A stretch of DNA of 64,000 bases from Dipteronia dyeriana. Lineage: Eukaryota > Streptophyta > Magnoliopsida > Sapindales > Sapindaceae. Below are positions 12,450 to 24,334 of this stretch, piece by piece. Location of the stretch: the NCBI GenBank assembly GCA_032871835.1, contig CM065297.1, positions 61,243,253 to 61,307,252 on the forward strand, written 5' to 3'. Made by a program: the position numbers and the translations under genes. Within the stretch, counting starts at the first letter, position 1. Every line of letters begins with the position of its first letter. The notes under the pieces were generated by a model. The model made no database searches, had not been told where the DNA came from, and was given only the letters and a program-made list of their open reading frames with translations.

Positions 12450-14140
12450 CTAATCCGCCTCGTGTTTGAAATAATAGGGGTCATTCCACAAATAATGTCT
12501 TGCTTGCCATCTAAATCTCTTCTTGCTTTTGTATGAAAAATCTATGGTTATGATGCCGTTTGTCAAGAAGTTGATATTATCCGCATACCATGGATCTTCA
12601 TTTGTAATGGCTAATAATTGCTCATCTGGAAAGTTATCTCTCAACAGAAGTGAGTCCTCCTCTAGTTGGATTCATGCATCAAACTACTCAAATGATCAGC
12701 TACCACATTCTCGATCCCCTTCTTGTCTCGAATCTCGAGACAAAAACCTCACAATAAGAGTATCCACTGTATAAGTCTTGGTTGGCGTCTTTGTTTTAGA
12801 GGAGATACCAGAGTGCTGAGTGATCCGAGAATACAACTATCTTTGCCCCTATCAAATATGACCTAATTTCTCTAAGGTAAATATCACTGCTAGCAACTCC
12901 TTTCCGTGGTTGAGTAGTTGAGTTAAGCATCATTCAACGTACGAGATACATTATATATGGCGTGCGGAATCTTCTCTACTCGTTGCTCAAGCACTACCCC
13001 TATTGTATAGTCTCAAGCATCACACATAAGTTTGAAGAGTAGATTCCAATTTGGTGGTCTCATTACTGGTATGGATGTCAATAATGCTTTCAGCTTCTCA
13101 AAAGCTTCTAAGCATTTTTCGTCGAAGTCAAACTTAATGTCTTTTTGCAACAACCAACACAAGGGTCTCAAAATCTTGGAGAAATCCCTAATGAATCTTC
13201 TATAAACTCGGTATGCTCTAAGAATGGATGAATTTTCCTCATCGTCCTAGGGGGTTACAAACTCTTCATTACATCAATCTTCGCCTTATCCACCTCTTCT
13301 CCTCGTTCTAAAATTATGTGCCCTAAAACTATCCCTAGATGTACCATAAAGTGGATCTTCTCCCAATTTAACACAAGATTGGCTTCATTGCACCCCTTTA
13401 ACACTGAAATCAGGTTCAAAAGACAATCACTGAATGAACTCCTCATTACTGAGAAGTCATCCATAAAGACTTCAACATCTGATATATAAAAGGCAAAAGG
13501 TAATGATCCTTACAAGTGGCATTGTTAAGCTTCCGGTAATCTTTGCAAACTCTCCACCCAGTTTAAGTTCTTTAAGGTAACAACCAGTTGTCCTCATTCC
13601 TTACAACCGTAATTCTGGATTTCTTTGGCACCAGATGTATCGGACTAATCCACTTACTATCCGAAATCAGATATATGATACCATTCTCCAACAGCTTGAG
13701 AACTTCATTCTTTACCACTTCCTTCATGATTGGGTTGAGCCTTCGTTGAGCTTTTATCGACGATTTGGACCCTTCTACAAGAAGAATCTTATGCATGCAA
13801 GTGGTGAGACTAATTCCTATTAGATCATCCAACCTCTATTTGATTGCTTCCTTGAAATGCCTTAAAACTTCTATGAGTTCTACCTCCTCTAGTGGATTCA
13901 AGTCTAATGCTATAATTACTGGTGCTGACTCCTTCTCCCTAAGAAAAAACATATTTCAATGAAGACAATAGAGGTTTCAGTTCCATCCTTGGAGTGAAAC
14001 TAGAGCTTGGAATTGATCCTTTGATAGGAAGCACTTCATTGATTTCTTCTAGTGTATTGGAACCACCAGCCTATACTAGAGTCTCGATCCAATCTCCTTC
14101 TGTGACAATCTCTTTCTATGACAATCTCCTTGCTAATGAG
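12450..14140 (-). pseudogene. pol: G1 pol: RNase H and reverse transcriptase (broken, internally deleted)
   Basis: Reading 5' to 3' on the minus strand: connector and RT fingers at 13572-13832 (RRLNPIMKEVVKNEVLKL, SDSKWISPIHLVPKK), a CKDYRKLNNAT segment near 13520, then directly the MDDFSV segment at 13255-13464, then RNase H with FPDEQL at 12450-12644. Between the PFI-Q-ML motif and the MDDF motif about 90 codons are missing compared with G3b. This removes the first catalytic aspartate block. The enzyme is therefore dead beyond the simple stop codons. Confidence 0.75.
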
Positions 14141-15249
14141 TGCGCCCATGCATTATAGTTGTTCAAAATTGAACATCTCTTCTTCAGAGAAATCTTCCAT
14201 TTTTTTATAAACGAAACGATTAAAGTCAAGAGAGTGCATACATAACTAAATTTGATAACTATTAACCAATATGAGTATGGTAAGTTACTAGCACAAGTTT
14301 TAGAACACACAAGAGTTGGTCGTAATTGTTATCATGCTTGTCATCTTAATCCTCTTAACCATCTTTCTCTTCTTATGCAAAAATTTAAAATGGAGTAATA
14401 TCTTCTAAAGATCTACATCCTATACTTTCTTTATGAATAAAATGATAAAGGAAGTTATTGATGAAGACCAAAGAGAAAAGAGATTAAGTTATAGAGTTTC
14501 CTTGGAAAAGAAGATATCAAATATTTTTGAGAAAAATGAAATGAATGGAATAAAAGATTTGGGCCCTAGAGTTGAAATGAGTCGGTCCCTAAATTTAGGG
14601 AGATATTTTGTAAATCTACGAGTTGAACCTCACAATTCCATCTCGCAGAAGTTGATGTGGCATCTGATCTCACATCAAATATCATTATGGGAACTATGAT
14701 GGGAACCATCTATGACTTCTTCTCGTAGTCTTATCTCGCATAAGTTGTCCAGAGCTCGCTACTACTTCACACTGCTAGTTCTTACTCGTAGCCTTTACTG
14801 GCAGAAGTTACCCAAAAAAATTATGCTACTTCTAACTCGTAGAAGTTATTCCGTTACTATAGACCTTGAACTTGTGATTTCCTTCTCCCAGACACAACTC
14901 ACAGATCTCTCCCAGAATATGCTACAATTTCTTGATTCTTTCTCTGCGAATTCCTTCTCGCAGATCCATCTCACATATTTGTCCACTACGACTTTATGCT
15001 CGCAGTCTTTAGTCATAAATTACCTCTAAAATGTGCTGTGAGTTGGCTATGCTAGGTGAAACTCGTAAACCAAGCTCGCAGATGCGATCTTTCCTTCAAA
15101 TGATAACTTTTTCTGATTCTCTTGCTTCCTAACTTGCACAAACAAAATATATATAATAACCATGGCTCTACTAACCATGAAACACCGACTTATAATCGTT
15201 CTTTCCAAAATTGTGCTTTCTTGACAATTGACTTCTTTTTTGCACACAA
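14141..15249. other. Foreign segment in G1 with repeated CTCGCAG/CTCGTAG phrases
   Basis: No convincing gene. From about 14640 to 15085 the phrases ctcgcag, ctcgtag and cccagat recur every 20-50 bases, as in the LTRs of G1 and at 20510-20790. It may be an LTR fragment of a related element. Reading frames of 88 and 105 codons at 14433 and 14712 on the plus strand look accidental: they have no family signature and overlap the repeated phrases. Confidence 0.35.
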
Positions 15250-16035
15250 ACAAGAATAGTCAAAAGGTTCATGCAATCAATAGTGGAGTGACCCCACTTG
15301 TGCTACCATGATGACTAACTGTCGGGTGAGGAGACAAATCAATGGTTTCCCTTTTTTTCAAGCTTTATACCATTGGTATAGATTTTCATTTCCTTTCATC
15401 TAAAGAAGTACCCTTGGTTTGGTCACTTTTATCCTTACGGATCAATATAGGAGTGACCCTCATTTTGTTTCCCATAACATTTTCAAGCCTTTTTTTACGA
15501 CTTTTAATGTAATCAATGCATTGGGTCTTTTAGTGACCATTAACATGGAAAAAAATAACATTTATAAGGGAAATAAGGATTGTTACCCTTAATCTTCTGT
15601 GGGTGTGTTCCTTTATTGCTTACTTTGGTGGAATTTGAGGTAGACCCTCATTTCTTCATGGATGTCTCTTTCATCAAGACTTCGATGGCTTGCTCGGTTT
15701 GCTCAAGTTCCACTGTCAAATCACATTCCTTGACAGTAGAGACCTTGCATGGATTTTCTTTCATTGCTAAGGCATCTTTAAGAGCTTGATGCTTCTAATT
15801 TGTCCTCTCTATCTCTATAAGCATCTTTCTCATCTTCTTTGTGAACTTTTTCTCTTGGTTTTTAACAACCCGTACCAATTTTTCACTTTTCTTGAGGGCT
15901 TCATCCCTCTCTTTTTCAATTGTGTCAACCCTTAAAGTAAGTTTGATATCTACCACAACTAACTTCTCATCTTTATTGATGAGGTCTTTCTCCAAAATGG
16001 CCTTCTTGTCTTCTTCAAGCATCCTCACTTCATCT
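15250..16035 (-). pseudogene. gag: Decayed copia-type gag fragment inserted in G1
   Basis: The minus strand at 15795-16028 encodes a charged coiled coil (EEDKKAILEKD, EKERDEALKK). After stops it is followed, near 15500-15560, by a knuckle-like C-x2-F-x4-H-x4-C arrangement (YKCYFFHVNGH...TQC). This order of coiled coil then zinc knuckle matches the gag of element A, and here too the second cysteine of the knuckle is missing. It lies between G1 protease and reverse transcriptase, where gypsy elements have no such domain, so I infer a nested copia remnant. Confidence 0.45.
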
Positions 16036-16039
16036 TGAA

Positions 16040-16550
16040 ATGCTTAAAAGAAATCTTCCAAATCATCCATGGGTTCTTTGTTTGTTGCCTTGGTTTCTTC
16101 GGTTGTTACGTTGAAACAAGTGTTCAACTCCTTCTTTTCCTTCCCTAAAAGAATGTCAACCTCAACCATCTCTCCCAAAATTGTCATGGTTAGCTTCTTG
16201 TGATGCATATCAACTGTCGTTCTTATCGTAGCCATGAATGGTCTTCCGAGAAGTATGAGTTGTTCTCTACTTGTCTACTTCTCCCTAACATCAATGACAA
16301 CGAAATCGGTAGGGATGATTAGCTTGTCCACTTCTAGGACCATATCTTCAATAATCTCGAGAGGGTGTCGTAAGGATTGGTTTACTAATAGTAAAGACAT
16401 AGAGGTGTGCTTGAGCTCTCCCAACTTCATCCATTTATAGACTGAGGAAGGCATCAAGATACCTGATATGTCGATGGTGAAACTATCGGGATCTTTAAAC
16501 TTTGGTGGGAGACCTTTCTGAATGACCAAACTAATAGTTCCTCCAAGATG
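16040..16550 (-). pseudogene. pol: G1 retroviral-type aspartic protease region (broken)
   Basis: The segment at 16275-16529 reads LPPKFKDPDSFTI, then LMPSSVYK, then LIIPTDFVVIDV. The segment at 16044-16235 continues with a MATIRTTVDMHHKKLTM stretch. These are the standard blocks of gypsy protease, which cleaves the polyprotein. The block that should carry the catalytic D-x-GA motif, between DSFTI and LMPSS, is shortened and the motif is absent, so activity is lost. Confidence 0.65.
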
Positions 16551-18000
16551 CTCTTAGTGCTTTGGTCTCGATTCTTGCTCCATCTTGCTAACTTCTTCAC
16601 TCATCTTTGGCCTGTTCTTGGTTTTGGTATTTGGAGGTTTGTAAGGGCTCTTTGCTTTATAAAGGTGTGGTTGCACTTTTCCCATTGCAACCTCTTTCTT
16701 GTTTCTCACTACGGTCACCATGTTTATTCCTTTTGTGTGGATACTATGTGCATTCCCCTTATCTTAACGTTTTGAATTTTCTTGCAAATGAGACACTTGC
16801 ATAGAAATCTTCTTAATGGAGGCCTCTAAGCTAACCATCCCCTGGAATTCCTCTAGATTGTAGACTTGAGACTGCTAATTATTCTAACTTGATTTGGTAT
16901 TGTTCTGGTTTATCTGTACGCTTGGTAGTTCTGATTATTTTTGTCCTGCTGATTTCCTCCTTGGAATTGCCCCCGATTGTAATTACCACCCCATTGATTG
17001 TTTCTCCAATTATGGTTGTAATTATTTCCATTTGGGTTATTCCATTGATGATTCTAAATGTATTGCTAGAATGCTTGTGATTCCTCCTCTTGAAGTGGTA
17101 AAACTTGATCGGGACACATGTCCGCCCAATGTCTATTTTGCCTACACACTTGACTTATTACCGCTTGTGTTTGTAGTTTGTCGAAATTGCTTGCCAATCC
17201 CCTCATCTCTTTTTGTGAGATTGTCCAATTGCATAAAAAAATATGTATGCCTTTTTCTTTCTTTGTCTTTCCCTCTTGAACGTCGTTATTGGGAGTTTTG
17301 CCTGAACACTTCTTCTGTCGTCTTTTCTCTCATAGGTCCCATACAAGAACTATCAACTATCGCTTGGGTGAGCCCTACAAGTCCATCATAAAATGACTAA
17401 GCTCGACTGGCTAGTGTAAACTCATAGTGAGAGCATTGAGATATGAGTAATTTGAATCTCTCCTATGCCTCGTGAAAAGGTTCTCCGTTCTCTTCCACGA
17501 ATGTTGCAATCTTTCCTCGGATCTTCTTGGTCTTCCACACTAGAAAGTATTTATCAAAGAACTTTCATTCAACCGCATCCCATATTATGAGAGATTCTGA
17601 TGCTAGGGCAGTAAGCCACTGCTTGGCCATATCCTTCATGCAATATGACAAACATCGTATCTATAGTTGATTCTCGGACAATGCCTCTAGATGAATGGTT
17701 GTTATCACATTATAATACTCTTTCATAAACTGAAGAGCATCCACTCATGTCTTTCCAAAATATATGGGGGAGAGTATTATAATGTTAATTCTTCAATTCA
17801 TAGTTCCTTTGTGCCATGTTTAGCATGATTGCCGAAGGGTGTGCTCCGACACTTGGTAAGGAATAATCCTTCATATACGTACGATGTTCACCATCATTTG
17901 ATCTGACCGATGACACATATCGTTCTCCATCCCGTGATCTAGCAGAAGACGTATCACGACTTGTCATTTCAAATGGTATCCAGAAAATTGACAATTAAAA
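16551..18000 (-). pseudogene. gag: G1 gag region (heavily decayed)
   Basis: Pieces in three frames are recognisable. An N-terminal segment is at 17785-17994, ending toward the LTR. A retrotransposon gag segment lies at about 17350-17560 (ERFKLLISQCSHYE, with the FYDGL context just after). Q/N-rich and lysine-rich stretches lie at 16900-17300. No zinc knuckle is clear. Position between the primer site and protease supports the gag assignment. The reading frames on the opposite strand here (for example 16894-17391) are shadows. Confidence 0.55.
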
Positions 18001-18083
18001 CTGATCAAAGATCTGAGGAACAAGTAAATTAAATCTAAAACTATAGTAACGAGTTATGCTAAAAATAAACAAAATGCTATAGA

Positions 18084-18104
18084 GATTCCCCGGCAACGGT
18101 GCCA
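18084..18104 (-). other. Primer-binding site of G1 (Asp-tRNA, Athila type)
   Basis: The minus strand reads TGGCACCGTTGCCGGGGAATC, close to the TGGCGCCGTTGCCGGGGA site used by Athila-lineage gypsy elements. It starts six bases inside the LTR end at 18111. Confidence 0.85.
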
Positions 18105-18110
18105 AGATTT

Positions 18111-18706
18111 TGACGCACTCCGAGCACGCTAAATTAATGATGCTCTAAAAATGAAATGGAATGTGCGAGTCTAGATGACCCTTTGCAAGTGTACGAATCA
18201 CTGTCGAGTATAGCGGACACAAGTAAGGGCAATGTTCCCACGAGGAACTTGAATGTGTTCTATTAATTAATCTTGTATAATTCAACGTTCGCATTGGGGA
18301 CTTCACAGAAACTATCTGGTTTGGTTGCTACCTTCTTCTGCTAGATCTAACTTACAACCGTTTCTCGCTATGGCCTCTCCCTTTAAACTGCCACCTTGTT
18401 CTGTGGGTTGTAGCTTGCAGTATTAACTCGCAAATTTGTTTTGCTAGGCCTTGTCACATCTTGAATTGGCAGAGACTTCTGCACTTGATATGTGACTTCC
18501 TTCTACGATGCGGAACTCGCAGATTTCTTCAAAATGCACTTCTAACTTTATTTTCTCCCATATTCTTCAATAAGTCTTAAATTTCCTTAGAATAGCAAAA
18601 ATACTACCAAAAAACTCAAAAGATAGTAAAAGACTTAAATGTCTGATAAACAGACACAAAAGGGATAAATTATAAGCTCAAATTGTATACAAACTTAGAG
18701 CGATCA
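18111..18706 (-). repeat. 5' LTR of G1 (internally deleted)
   Basis: It starts tgacgcactcc and ends gatca on the plus strand. Compared with the 3' LTR it lacks the TATA-box and repeat-cluster portion: the sequence passes from attcaacgttcg directly to cattggggacttc at about 18285. The copy that should drive transcription therefore has no evident core promoter. Confidence 0.7.
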
Positions 18707-19216
18707 ACTCATATGTTCTAGAACTAGAATATTTTAATTGTGATTTAATCTAGTCCTTATTTGAGAGAATATGTTGAGGATTTCAAGTCTTGATTTGATC
18801 ATCTGAATTCAAAGATAGTTTTGTGCTTTTTGTTGCAAATCTATTATACTAGATTTGATTGACATGTTTAGGTTTCTAAATATATTTGTGTATGAATTGA
18901 ATTGCATATTCTAGATTTCCTATTACATGTTAATAAGAATTAGTTACATTTGTTTGAGAGCTTGATTTGTGTAATCTTAATTCTTTATATAGTGCATTTC
19001 ATCTACATACTCTATTTACTTGTGTTTGCATCATGTTTGCATCTTTGCATTACACTTAGATCATTTCCTTGTAAAAGAAGTAAGTCTTTTGTTAGATTGT
19101 AAAGCTATAACTTGAGCAAGAAGTCTTGACTTGGATTAGACAGATCAGGAAAATTGAGCAAGGAAGCCTTGACTACGATCGGGGTGATTGACAAGCCCAA
19201 ACCGGTTATACTAAAA
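18707..19216. other. Unassigned AT-rich interval
   Basis: No gene or repeat boundary that I can support. The two phrases gcaagaagtcttgacttgg and gcaaggaagccttgactacg near 19120 and 19165 form an imperfect short duplication. Confidence 0.4.
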
Positions 19217-20961
19217 TGACACAACTCTAATCTACAGCGGCTAGCTAAGGGGGCATGCGAGTGTTTTACTCATCACAAGTGCACGAGTCATTCAACTGGT
19301 ATAGGGGGCATAAGTACGGGTTATTGTTCCCACGAAGAGGAGAAGTAAAAACCTAAATAGATAGAAAGCTATAAACTCATTGATACTTAACTAGAAATCT
19401 CACTAAGGTTATACTAGTTGATTATCACAAAAAATTATGCTAAGATGCTCATTGATTAAAGTTATCACTACAAATTCTTGATTAAAGTCTAGATTGGGGG
19501 AATGTTAGGGGAAGGATGCATTCAAAAGCATAAACCATAATATCTAATCAATCATTCATTAAGAGCATTCACAAAAGGATCCTAAGCAGTATTTAATAAT
19601 AATAATTTAAGAATTCATCAACTTAATCACAACCTAGGACTAGAGAAGTGAATTAAGGGAGGATCTCAAAGAATGTTAGTAGAGATTCATGACTTAACCA
19701 TTGATAATGAGTTAAGATGATGAGTTAAGATGGTAAATCTCTACCGTTTGGATAGTTTAAGTTCCATATGCATTAATGGCAACATACTGCAATGAAACCT
19801 ACCACTTTCTTTTGTGCATTTAACGAATAATAAGTGAGTTGTGTCAACCACCATACATAAATACCCATAAATACACATATGCAAGCTCAAGATAGTGAAT
19901 AACATAGATTGATTACATCAAATGGTTTATTTACAATAACTAAATCTATCCCCCAACATAGAGGAGTTTAGTTACATATAGAATCAAAAAAGCAAGAAAG
20001 TACAAGAAAGGGAGACTCACCGATTGGTGATTTTCTTGATGAAAAGTTTTCTTCTTTGCAATCCAAGAATGAAATCCTTCTAGAGCAACTAAAATAAGAT
20101 AATTTAAATAAATAAAAAGGGTATTTGGTTACTGAAAAAGTGATGAGAAAGTGGAGAGAGGTTGATGAACACACTTTTGATTAATTCTAAGTCTAAGATG
20201 TTGTCTACATGGTAAGTATATGGTCTCTATATTAAGTGAGGGTATGCGAAAGCATTAGTAACTCTAGGATAGGTAATAAGAAGTGAAGTGCACTGAGGAA
20301 GGTTATTCAGATGGCTAGCAAGGCCAACTAGGTTGATTTGATGCCTAGCTCAGACAAGTGAGTCAAAAATAGGTTGATTTGACTGGCTGAGAAGATTCAA
20401 AATCCACCTGTAAGCATCCGGTGGCACCGCGGTTTCATACTGCAGGTTCTTTTTGCTATCTGGAATGACTTCATTCTTGTTGGACAAGGCTCTAGAACTC
20501 AAGTGAACTTTTCATATTTGTCTGCGAGTTTGTTCCATGGGTTTGTACTCGATGTATCTTCGAATATTTTGGTGCGACTTCTTTCTGTGACAACATTCCA
20601 ACGAACAAGATGATTAGATCTCATAGAGAGTTCTGTTGAAGTTGCATAGTAGGTTCGGTTTGTAGGTTTATTCCTGTGAGATAAGGAGGTGGAACTCGCT
20701 GATTCTGATTGAGTTGTCCTACGGCTTCTCTCTATAGGTTTATCCTTGCGAGAAAGAGAGTTGGAACTCGCGGAGAGTGTTGAACACTTTAATTTTCCCT
20801 CTTTTGCCTCCAAGTTGGCACTTTGAAAAAAAAATACCCTTGAAGCATCGAGAATACCTAAAAACACTTATTTACAACATTAAAACACCTAACATGCTCA
20901 AAAAACGGTTACAAAAGCCAAGTTAAGGGAGCACAAAATGCGAACATTTACCTTGAGATCA
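19217..20961 (-). repeat. Gypsy-type LTR (solo or truncated), Athila-like
   Basis: The left part mirrors the G1 LTR start: tgacacaactc against tgacgcactcc, then gtgcacgagtcattcaactgg and tgttcccacgaagagg against gtgtacgaatcactgtcgag and tgttcccacgagg. The stretch at 20280-20790 carries repeated ggttgattt and ctcgcgga/ctgcgagt phrases. On the minus strand a good splice-donor-like GGTGAGT occurs near 20015-20030. No primer site or coding region adjoins it, so a solo or truncated LTR is likely. The right end is approximate. Confidence 0.5.
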
Positions 20962-21183
20962 ATGATCCAGATAGTTAAGTAAGGAACTTTCTAAAGACAC
21001 ATGATGTGTCTTGGATATAAAGAGGCAAGTATCTCTATATTAAAAGGCTTGAGGGGGTAGGTTAGAATGGAATGATCCAATAGTGTGGATCATATAATTT
21101 GATAGCTTCAGGATGTACATTCTACCAACTAATGAAAGATAGTGTTGTCAGCGATTGTAGAATCAACTTGTGGATGTTTCCTT

Positions 21184-23020
21184 TGTAGGAACTCAGATTT
21201 ATGTTATGCAGCGAAAACAGGGTTTTTTTATGCAACGTATAAACCATATACAATATATATAAGAATATATAAAAGAATTAGGTCATACCCTTGGAGGCCT
21301 ACTCCTTCGTTTCTTTAAACTTTATTTCGATTTTGAACCACCAAGTCTTCCTCGCTATGTCCCGTGATCTGATAACTGCATGAGGACGTGTCACGATCTT
21401 CGAGGAACATACAGGAGGATGCAAAATGGCTGGAAGAAAAAAAAACTCTTTCTTCTACTTCTTGGTCCGGCTGCACAAGAGGAGAAAAAAAAATATTTTT
21501 TCTTTGCTTGGCCAAAAAATACTCCTAGACTTTCTAGGTGTTTTTGTTATTTTTTTTTGTTCAAAGAATCACAATGAGTCTCTTTTCCTGTTATGATAAT
21601 AAAACTATATATATTTAATAACAAGACACATATCTTTTTCAAATATATTTCCATATATTAAAAAGATATTAGTATTTAAGTGTCATACAGAAAATAGGAA
21701 ATTAACTCTCACATAACCCTATTTGACTTAAACTTAAATATTAGACTAAGTAAATAATAAAATAATATAATTATTTTAATATTTTGTCTCAGTCATGATT
21801 TGAACTCACAACCTCCATTTAATAATTAATTAATTATTCATAATTAATAATTCACTAATTAAATAATCTAATTATTTAATTAACTTAATTATTAAAATAT
21901 TGATTAAATAATCTCATTATTCAATTAATCTTTGAAAAAATACATGTCACTTTCATAACCCAATTAATTGGACAATCCAAATAATTAACCGTGACCTTTG
22001 TTACCTTTAATCAATTGGGATAACAAGGAGACCTAATGAACCCACAGTTTTGAGCTCCAATAATACTTAGAAATAATTAATTAAACTCTTTAATTAATAT
22101 TTCCTGATTATTATCCTTGAAGTTATTCTACTAAAAACTCGAGGTTGGACTCTCGTAACTGCAGATGTATTACACAAAACGAAGTTACAGTTGTCAATTG
22201 ACATAGTTATTGTATACAGTATGATCCTCAACAAGTAATTCATAATTAGAGCTAGGTCATAAAGTCTGTTACATCCCTATAGTTATATCTTTTACATTAA
22301 GTACCATGGATTCTCTAATGAATAATAAATCCTAACTTCATTTATGGAAGAAGGGGACCGCTCATATTGTTCAAGTCCCGAATTAATCCTTAAGGGAACT
22401 ACTATCTACTTTTCACAAGAAATAGTGGATTCCACTATTGTGTACAATCCTTCCCAGCCACAAGCCAAACTGCGATTCTAACATACAAAGTTATGGATCG
22501 GGAATGCAACTCCAATCTCACCCATGGTATATGAAAAACTACGATCTAACCTGAAGGAGTCGATAAGACACTCATGATTAAGTTAACCCATATATAGCCA
22601 TCATTTGTTGATATATATGAATCTCATCATGTAACGGATATTGGTGAGAGATTCATATAGATCATGGACAGTCTTATATGATCACATCATATAAGATGCC
22701 TCCATTCTCATATTACCATATAAATAATCTAGGCTAAGACCACCGTACATTATGGAATGGACTACAGCTGTAGATAAACCACAAATAAAGTGCCCGGTTC
22801 TATTTGTTATCTACGAACTCTTTAGATTGTTCATCTCAAAGTGAATTCCTTTGTATATGACACTCATATACTCAATTAGAAATTACATACGACAATCTTG
22901 GATGTTAAGTACACATGATATAAATGTATGAGACAGATTTATAAAATGAATAAACTACTTCTTTTATTAATATTTCATTCACATTTACAAATTACAAGCT
23001 TTATAGCAAAAATCCCAACA
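21184..23020 (-). repeat. Solo LTR of a copia C-type family, 1837 bp
   Basis: On the minus strand it begins TGTTGGGATTTTTGC and ends CCTACA. It is collinear throughout with the C1/C2 LTRs (for example the atggaggca-ttatatgatg, cttatcgactccttcagg and taattggattgtccaatt blocks), though clearly diverged. Flanking 5-mers are tcctt (21179-21183) and tcctc (23021-23025), a one-mismatch target-site duplication. No internal region remains, so this is a solo LTR left by LTR-LTR recombination. Confidence 0.82.
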
Positions 23021-23726
23021 TCCTCTTCGGAGGTTTTACCACTTAAGAAATAACTTGTCAATCTCTGAAACTTAATCTCTTTTATTTTTGTTTATGTGAT
23101 TGATTGTATCTTGTTGAATCTATATCGAATATCTTTGTAAACAAGATTCTTCATAAGGATGAGTTGCAAACACTTTGTTGAATCTATATTTGTCTCTTGT
23201 ATCATTGTAGTGTTTGAACATTGTATCTTGTAAAATTTTATATCAAGTAGTAAAGTTCTACTTAGTGAATTTGAATTGTAATATTCAAAATACAACTTGT
23301 GGAATTTGCTTTGCATTGAATATATTTGTATATTAGATACATTGCCTCTTGTTTTGCATATGTGTTAAGTATATCACATTCTTTCACAGTTGTGAGTTTA
23401 TATTTGCAGACTAAGGGTGGTGATTTAAGCCTACATGTGATAGTTGTTATATATTAAAATTAACATTAAGGGATAATTTGTATGCATATCAAGTGTTCGA
23501 CAAATGCCTCGAAAGAGTATTATAAAAAATATAGTGTCAACCTATTCACCTCTCCCCCTTCCACCCCTACCGTAGGTTGTTTAGTTCATAACCTTGTAGG
23601 AATTTCAATAAGTTAACAAGTAATTTAAAATTAAAAGAGGAAAATAAAAAGTTAAAAAGTGAAAGAGGGAAACAAAATGAGTCCCACCATTACTAGTAGG
23701 TTTCTACCACTCTCCCGAGTCAAATT
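23021..23726 (+). other. AT-rich interval, possible copia LTR end
   Basis: No gene. The end of a possible plus-strand copia LTR is suggested by cctattcacctctccccc near 23552, which resembles the complement of ggggggtgaatag found near the LTR ends of elements A and B. No primer site follows. This is weak evidence. Confidence 0.3.
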
Positions 23727-23920
23727 GGGTTTTGGTACGATAACGGGACATGACATGACAGTTGTTCTGTATCGTTTTTGGAATGTCTGGGACAGAACTG
23801 TTAACTGTACAGTTATTCATTTGGTATGATTGAGACGAGATAGGACAAGAGGTTTAAATGACCAGAGTGCCCCACTTGTTAGGCCTAATGTTTACAATAA
23901 TTTTATTAGCCTTGAAGTAA
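23727..23920 (-). mobile_element. Truncated end of a PIF/Harbinger-like element
   Basis: The plus strand starts gggttttggtacgataacgggacatgacatgacag. It matches the reverse complement of the right end of the element at 50425-51495 for about 170 bases, through aacagaactgttaactgtac-like and acaagaggtttaaat blocks. Only one terminus is present; the other side is lost. Confidence 0.65.
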
Positions 23921-24334
23921 ACTCCTAGATGTTGGGATCAAATTCGGGATTGTCTTGAATATTCAACTATGTTATTATTAATAATACTATATATATATAT
24001 ATATATATATATAGTATTCTTGTGCAGTTTTTTTAGATGCTCAAATTCTACACAGCAAAAGAAAAAGTCAATTTTTTTTGGAGATCTATTAATATAAAAA
24101 AAAATGTTGAATGATTTGGAAAAAATTGCTCACAATAAAAAGGATCTAGAAAATAAATGCCCAAAATTAATTTTTCTAATGATGTAACAGTATCAGCACA
24201 AAGTCCAATTAAATATAATATCCAAATATTCTAAAAAGTTTATCAATATCCAATCAATATTAATTTAAATAAATATGAAGAGATCGCAATTGATCTTTTT
24301 TTTTTCATTTGCTTATGTACTTTCTTTCGTTATA
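23921..24334. other. AT-rich filler with a long (AT)n palindrome
   Basis: An (AT)n run near 23985-24012 is bounded by aatacta and tagtatt, making a perfect AT hairpin. Nothing else is recognisable. Confidence 0.5.

Larger units (their letters stand above)
6680..18706 (-). mobile_element. G1: decayed Athila-like Ty3/gypsy element
   Basis: On the minus strand the order is 5' LTR (18111-18706), Asp-tRNA-type primer site, gag, protease, reverse transcriptase, RNase H, integrase, a long 3' region and a partial 3' LTR (6680-7559). This order is typical of Ty3/gypsy. The TGGCACCGTTGCCGGGGA primer site resembles that of Athila elements. Coding regions are broken by many stops and deletions. Unrelated DNA is inserted between protease and reverse transcriptase (about 14150-16035) and probably in the 3' region (about 8000-10110). 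The outer end of the 3' LTR is missing where element A begins, so A most likely inserted into it. Confidence 0.75.

Noticed and set aside
14433..15029. Two plus-strand reading frames (88 and 105 codons) as novel genes
   Set aside because: No start context, no family signature, and they overlap the degenerate CTCGCAG repeat cluster.
16894..17391. 165-codon plus-strand reading frame as a possible host gene
   Set aside because: It lies antisense to the gag of G1 and shows no domain; the minus strand carries recognisable gag motifs.
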